Below are positions 60,444 to 64,000 of a stretch of 64,000 nucleotides of DNA, in pieces (the first letter of the stretch is position 1; every line of letters starts with the position of its first letter). The notes under the pieces are model-generated. The model had not been told where the DNA came from. It saw only the letters and a program-made list of their open reading frames with translations, and did no database searches. Position numbers and translations under genes: made by a program. The DNA comes from Brachionus plicatilis (lineage: Eukaryota > Rotifera > Eurotatoria > Ploima > Brachionidae). The stretch lies in contig QEOQ01000602.1 in assembly GCA_010279815.1 (NCBI GenBank), positions 427,120 through 491,119 of the forward strand, written 5' to 3'.

Positions 60444-61698
60444 TCAAGATAAAGCTGCAAATGTATTGAATGACTCATACAATTCGATATAGTGTATTTG
60501 CGTCAAAAGACTTAGTACAATTAAATAGACCCATCCAATGTAGTTGGTAAACACCAAGTAGTTCCAGAGTTTGCCAAAAAAAGTAGTGATAGACAAATGT
60601 TCGAGGATGGAACATGCATTTCCCAAGCGCCAGAACCACATTATCAGCCACATACTAATTGATTTAAATGCCTGCTCCTGCATTTTGTGTACATTGGGAT
60701 TATTGGAAAAAACCATCAATAAATCGTGGTATTTATGCACAAAATGATCCCATATGAGACCGGTGAACAAAAGTCTAAAACCAAACGAGATCACTATTAG
60801 CTTCACCTGGAAAGAAGAAACATGTCTTCTCTGTGAATACTCTTCGCTTTTGGTTCTTTCTAATGAATCTAAATTAATAAACTTATACAAAAAATTTTTT
60901 TAATCTTTATTCCAAACTACTTTCTGCCGGATAGTCCATTTCTATCAGCTCATAAGTCATTTCACCACTGTTAGATCTAGAATTTCTCGACCTAGGTCTT
61001 CGGATTAAAATATTAGCCGGGTCTAGATTAAAATAAAATTAAAAAAATTTATTTAAAATTTTTTTTTTTTTACATTTTGAAGGTAAATGCCTAAGAAATT
61101 TGATTAAGATGGCAGTGCAGAAAAATAATCCGGCAAGTCCATCACAAATGACGTCAACATTGTAGCCATAGGAGCCATAGTTTGACTGGTAGACACCAAT
61201 TTGGCCCAAGTCTTGCTGCCTCTTCCGGGACCTGTAAACAACGCCATCCAACGAGTCAGCAAGATTTCTCAACTCGAACAAAATGGCACCAATTCTGTAA
61301 TGCATTGGTTTATCTGATATTATGAGACGACTGCCGATCAGTGCCGCCAAGAGACCGGCATAGCTGACTAGATTTGCGGTGACCCACGGAAATATGGAAC
61401 TAAAATGAAGATTGTCTTCTGCAAATCGTGCCAATATGTCGTGGACATAGTGCGTGCCATGGTCAACCATTATCAATTTGACAGAAAGAGGTTTAAATGT
61501 GCTGAATGTTTCTGTGTAAGTGTATTTGAGTGTTTTGTTCTCTGTGGTGCTGGGTGCTGTCCATCTTTGTAGATTGATGAACAATGCTATGTCCATCCAG
61601 GCGAAGTAAATGACCAACAAAAGTCCAAAAAAGGCAAATTTGTAGTTGTTGTTGATGGACGAGACAATTAGATTGTTGTTCAAATTTTTCGAAACCAT
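60444..61698 (-). CDS. CPES: Ceramide phosphoethanolamine synthase, paralogue 2
   Basis: Three exons, 61074-61698, 60921-61022 and 60444-60868, separated by introns of 51 and 52 nt, give 383 residues. The CDP-alcohol phosphotransferase signature is NLADSLDGVVYRSRKRQ then Y-G-S-Y-G-Y-N-V-D-V-I-C-D-G, closer to the usual family motif than in paralogue 1 (Y-N-V-D-V-I-C-D-G against N-N-V-D-F-F-C-D-F). Exon 2 encodes a basic then acidic loop (R-R-P-R-S-R-N-S-R, E-M-D-Y-P-A-E) that paralogue 1 lacks. The remaining helices are nearly identical between the two. Same reaction: CDP-ethanolamine plus ceramide to ceramide phosphoethanolamine in the Golgi membrane. This is the more complete copy and probably the ancestral form. 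Confidence 0.9.
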
Positions 61699-64000
61699 TT
61701 TGTTGAAATTTTCTCTAATTTAAATTAAAGATTTCATTCCTTTTTATTTTATAAAAACCAAATCACTACTGCATCCAGTTCTTAATGCTCAAATAGTTTT
61801 ATATATTTTTTCTAATAAAGCTAAAAGATGAATTTAATTAAAAATTGAAGCGATAAAAATAAAGTTTTAAATTATCATAAAAAATTTTTTTCTTTTTTTT
61901 ATTTTTTAGAGCCAAAATTTGATTATTGATGGTCAAAAATTGGTTTGTATCTTTTTTGAAGTAAAAATAAATTACTCGAAATTCAGCTGAGAAATTAAAT
62001 CAAATTAAAAATCACCCTATTATAGTATTTCTATCTTTGTAGCACGAGATCTAAAAAGAGTTTATCGCTGCTTTATACTCGATAAGAAAAAAGTTAGAAT
62101 CATTCGATTTTAGACTATTAACTTGTTTTAAATATCAACAAAAGATTTTTTTTGTAATTTACTTTGACATGCCATAAATTTTAAATACCAATTTAAAAAT
62201 TCTAAATTTTGAAAATATCAGAATCGTAAAATTATTCTCTAGCTCTAAATTTTCACATTGATAAGAAAAATTTTTTATTCAAATATTCCTAAAAAATAAA
62301 TAATAAATAAAAATATTTTTGAGATGGCTTTTAAATGAGATTTTTCAAACGGCTGTTTAATTAATAGAAAGAGAGCAAAGATTTTATCATTTAGGATAAA
62401 ACTGTTCACGAGTAACTTTACTTATTGTCTTGTTTACAATCTTAAAATGCTTTTTTTATCCTATTATTATTGAATAAAAATGACAAATAATGCGACCTCT
62501 TTTGCTTCCTGAAATAAAAATAAAATTATTTAAATTTATTAATATTTAACTGAAATAAAAATAAAAGATTTATAAAAAAAAATATTATCAGATTTTTTAT
62601 AACTAGGTTTTTTTTATTAAAAAAGTTAATTTTAGTGAATTTAACTAAAAAAATTTGCATCATTATTGTTCAATAATCTATTGATAAATTGAAAGAAATA
62701 TTTTGCATAATAACTTAGGTAATTTGAAGATAACATGGTACTGACATTTAATTAACTCAGAAGCTGAAAGTAAAAAAATATAAGCTCTGAATTAAAGATT
62801 AAAAAAATGCAATTGCTTCTCAATCAAAATTATCTAAAATTTTGAAACAAATAGATAAAAAACAATTTTGTTATGTAATTTTCTAAAACAAAAATTATTT
62901 TAACCATTTCAATTCAAGTTATTCACTTTTATCTCGAAATTTTGATTTTGGCAAAAAAGTAAACCAAAAAATTCACATTAATTTATTTTTTATGTTTACT
63001 GAAAATATGGATATTACCAAATAAAAATTTTCTAAAAAATTATATAAGGATTTTTATTTTTTAATATTAAATAAAATCACTTCAAATAGAAAGTCTTAGT
63101 TTAAAATGTATTCCAAAGATCAAGTTTTAAAAAATCACAAAGTTTACTTGGTTTAAAAAACTATTGACAATACTGTGAAATTAAGTAAAATTTATTTAAA
63201 AATTATTTTAAATCTAGGGAAGACAATAATTGGTTGCTCATGCTTCATAGAAAAAAAAAGATTTTTGTTTCATCAGATAGTTAAATCAATTTTCTTGTTG
63301 TCAAATCTATTTACTCTTAAAAAATCATTTAAAAAATAATTATAAAATATTTTAAAACTTCTTTAAAGAAAAAAATTAATCTTTCCTAGAACCAATTAAT
63401 TAGAAATATGAATTTTTTATGATTCAAATTGATTTATTTAATTAAAGAAAATTTTAATAAATTGTTAATTTTATGATAAATTGAAGAATCTCTTATTGTT
63501 TTTGATTAAATATTTTAATTATTAATTAAACTTGATTTTTTTATTGATCTTTTTGCAATCAAAAATTATTTTTTTATGAAGATAAGAATTGAACGCATAA
63601 TTTTTCTGCTTATCTATCTTTCATCGAAAAGAGTTTCGAAAATATCTGAGTGCGTAAGCATCAGAACTTACATAACACTTAAATTCTTTGATTAAAAATG
63701 AACATTGAAGTGTATGATCAAATTTTAAAGATCATTATCAGTAACAATTCATTTAAAATACTTTTCAAGCAGCAAAATTTTATGAACCGCATTTTTATCT
63801 ACAAAAGTATTCAAAAATTTTAAAGATACACATTAAAACATGACAATTAGTTATTTTTAAATGGTGACTTATTTTTAATCTAAATTTCGGATAGCATCAT
63901 TCTTAAAAAAAGAGAACCAAAAAATTATTTCCCTTAATTTTTCTAGCAAATTTTATTTATGCTTAATTTTCTATTGCTTGATAAATTGTCTATTTTTTTT
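61699..64000. other. AT-rich intergenic region
   Basis: About 61750-61910 is similar to 41950-42075, the flank of the other CPES gene (ttttaaattatcataaaa shared). Beyond that no gene or repeat could be supported. Confidence 0.5.

Overview
The window is strongly AT-rich nuclear DNA from an invertebrate animal. The genes have short introns (mostly about 49-70 nt, with GT-AG ends) and standard metazoan families. They include an invertebrate-type ceramide phosphoethanolamine synthase, a Kv channel, Akt, a monofunctional amidating lyase, glucocerebrosidase and a FATP. Intergenic space is packed with decayed transposons. The combination of very AT-rich spacers, tiny introns, WD40 proteins whose blades carry the consensus 'LAVLNNGDLASGS', and Penelope-, mariner-, Tc1- and Helitron-type debris suggests a rotifer, most likely a monogonont such as Brachionus. 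That assignment is inference; no marker gene proves it.

Layout, left part (0-31 kb). A WD40 3' exon opens the window. It is followed by mitoribosomal protein mL65/MRPS30, a non-LTR scrap, a two-exon Kv channel of the non-Shaker class, a five-exon peptidylglycine amidating lyase (PAL), a tyrosylprotein sulfotransferase-like gene, a six-exon secreted EGF protein, a Penelope remnant, a TMEM35/NACHO-like gene, TMA7, a deleted mariner that ends flush with an assembly gap, glucocerebrosidase (5' end lost in the gap), and Akt. Akt intron 4 holds a nested stack: a MITE inside a Tc1-like element inside a non-LTR retroelement.

Middle and right (31-64 kb). A second non-LTR tail is split by an element with a 9-bp target duplication. 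Then come large hairpin repeats, a hammerhead-like motif, an SLC27A/FATP gene and a CPES gene. A roughly 12-kb graveyard follows (42.3-54.7 kb) with Ty3/gypsy pieces, a pogo-like transposase and a Helitron with HUH Rep and Pif1 helicase. After it lie a secreted WD40-CBM14-transmembrane gene, a GC-rich MITE and a second CPES paralogue that, with its flanks, is a segmental duplicate of the first.

Functional links are loose, as usual for an animal genome. PAL and TPST both act on secretory peptides. Two CPES paralogues, GBA and FATP concern sphingolipid or fatty-acid metabolism. Kv and TMEM35/NACHO are excitable-membrane genes. The most unusual gene is the predicted cell-surface protein at 56571-58180, in which a seven-bladed, highly self-similar WD40 propeller is placed outside the cell and joined to two chitin-binding domains and a membrane anchor.
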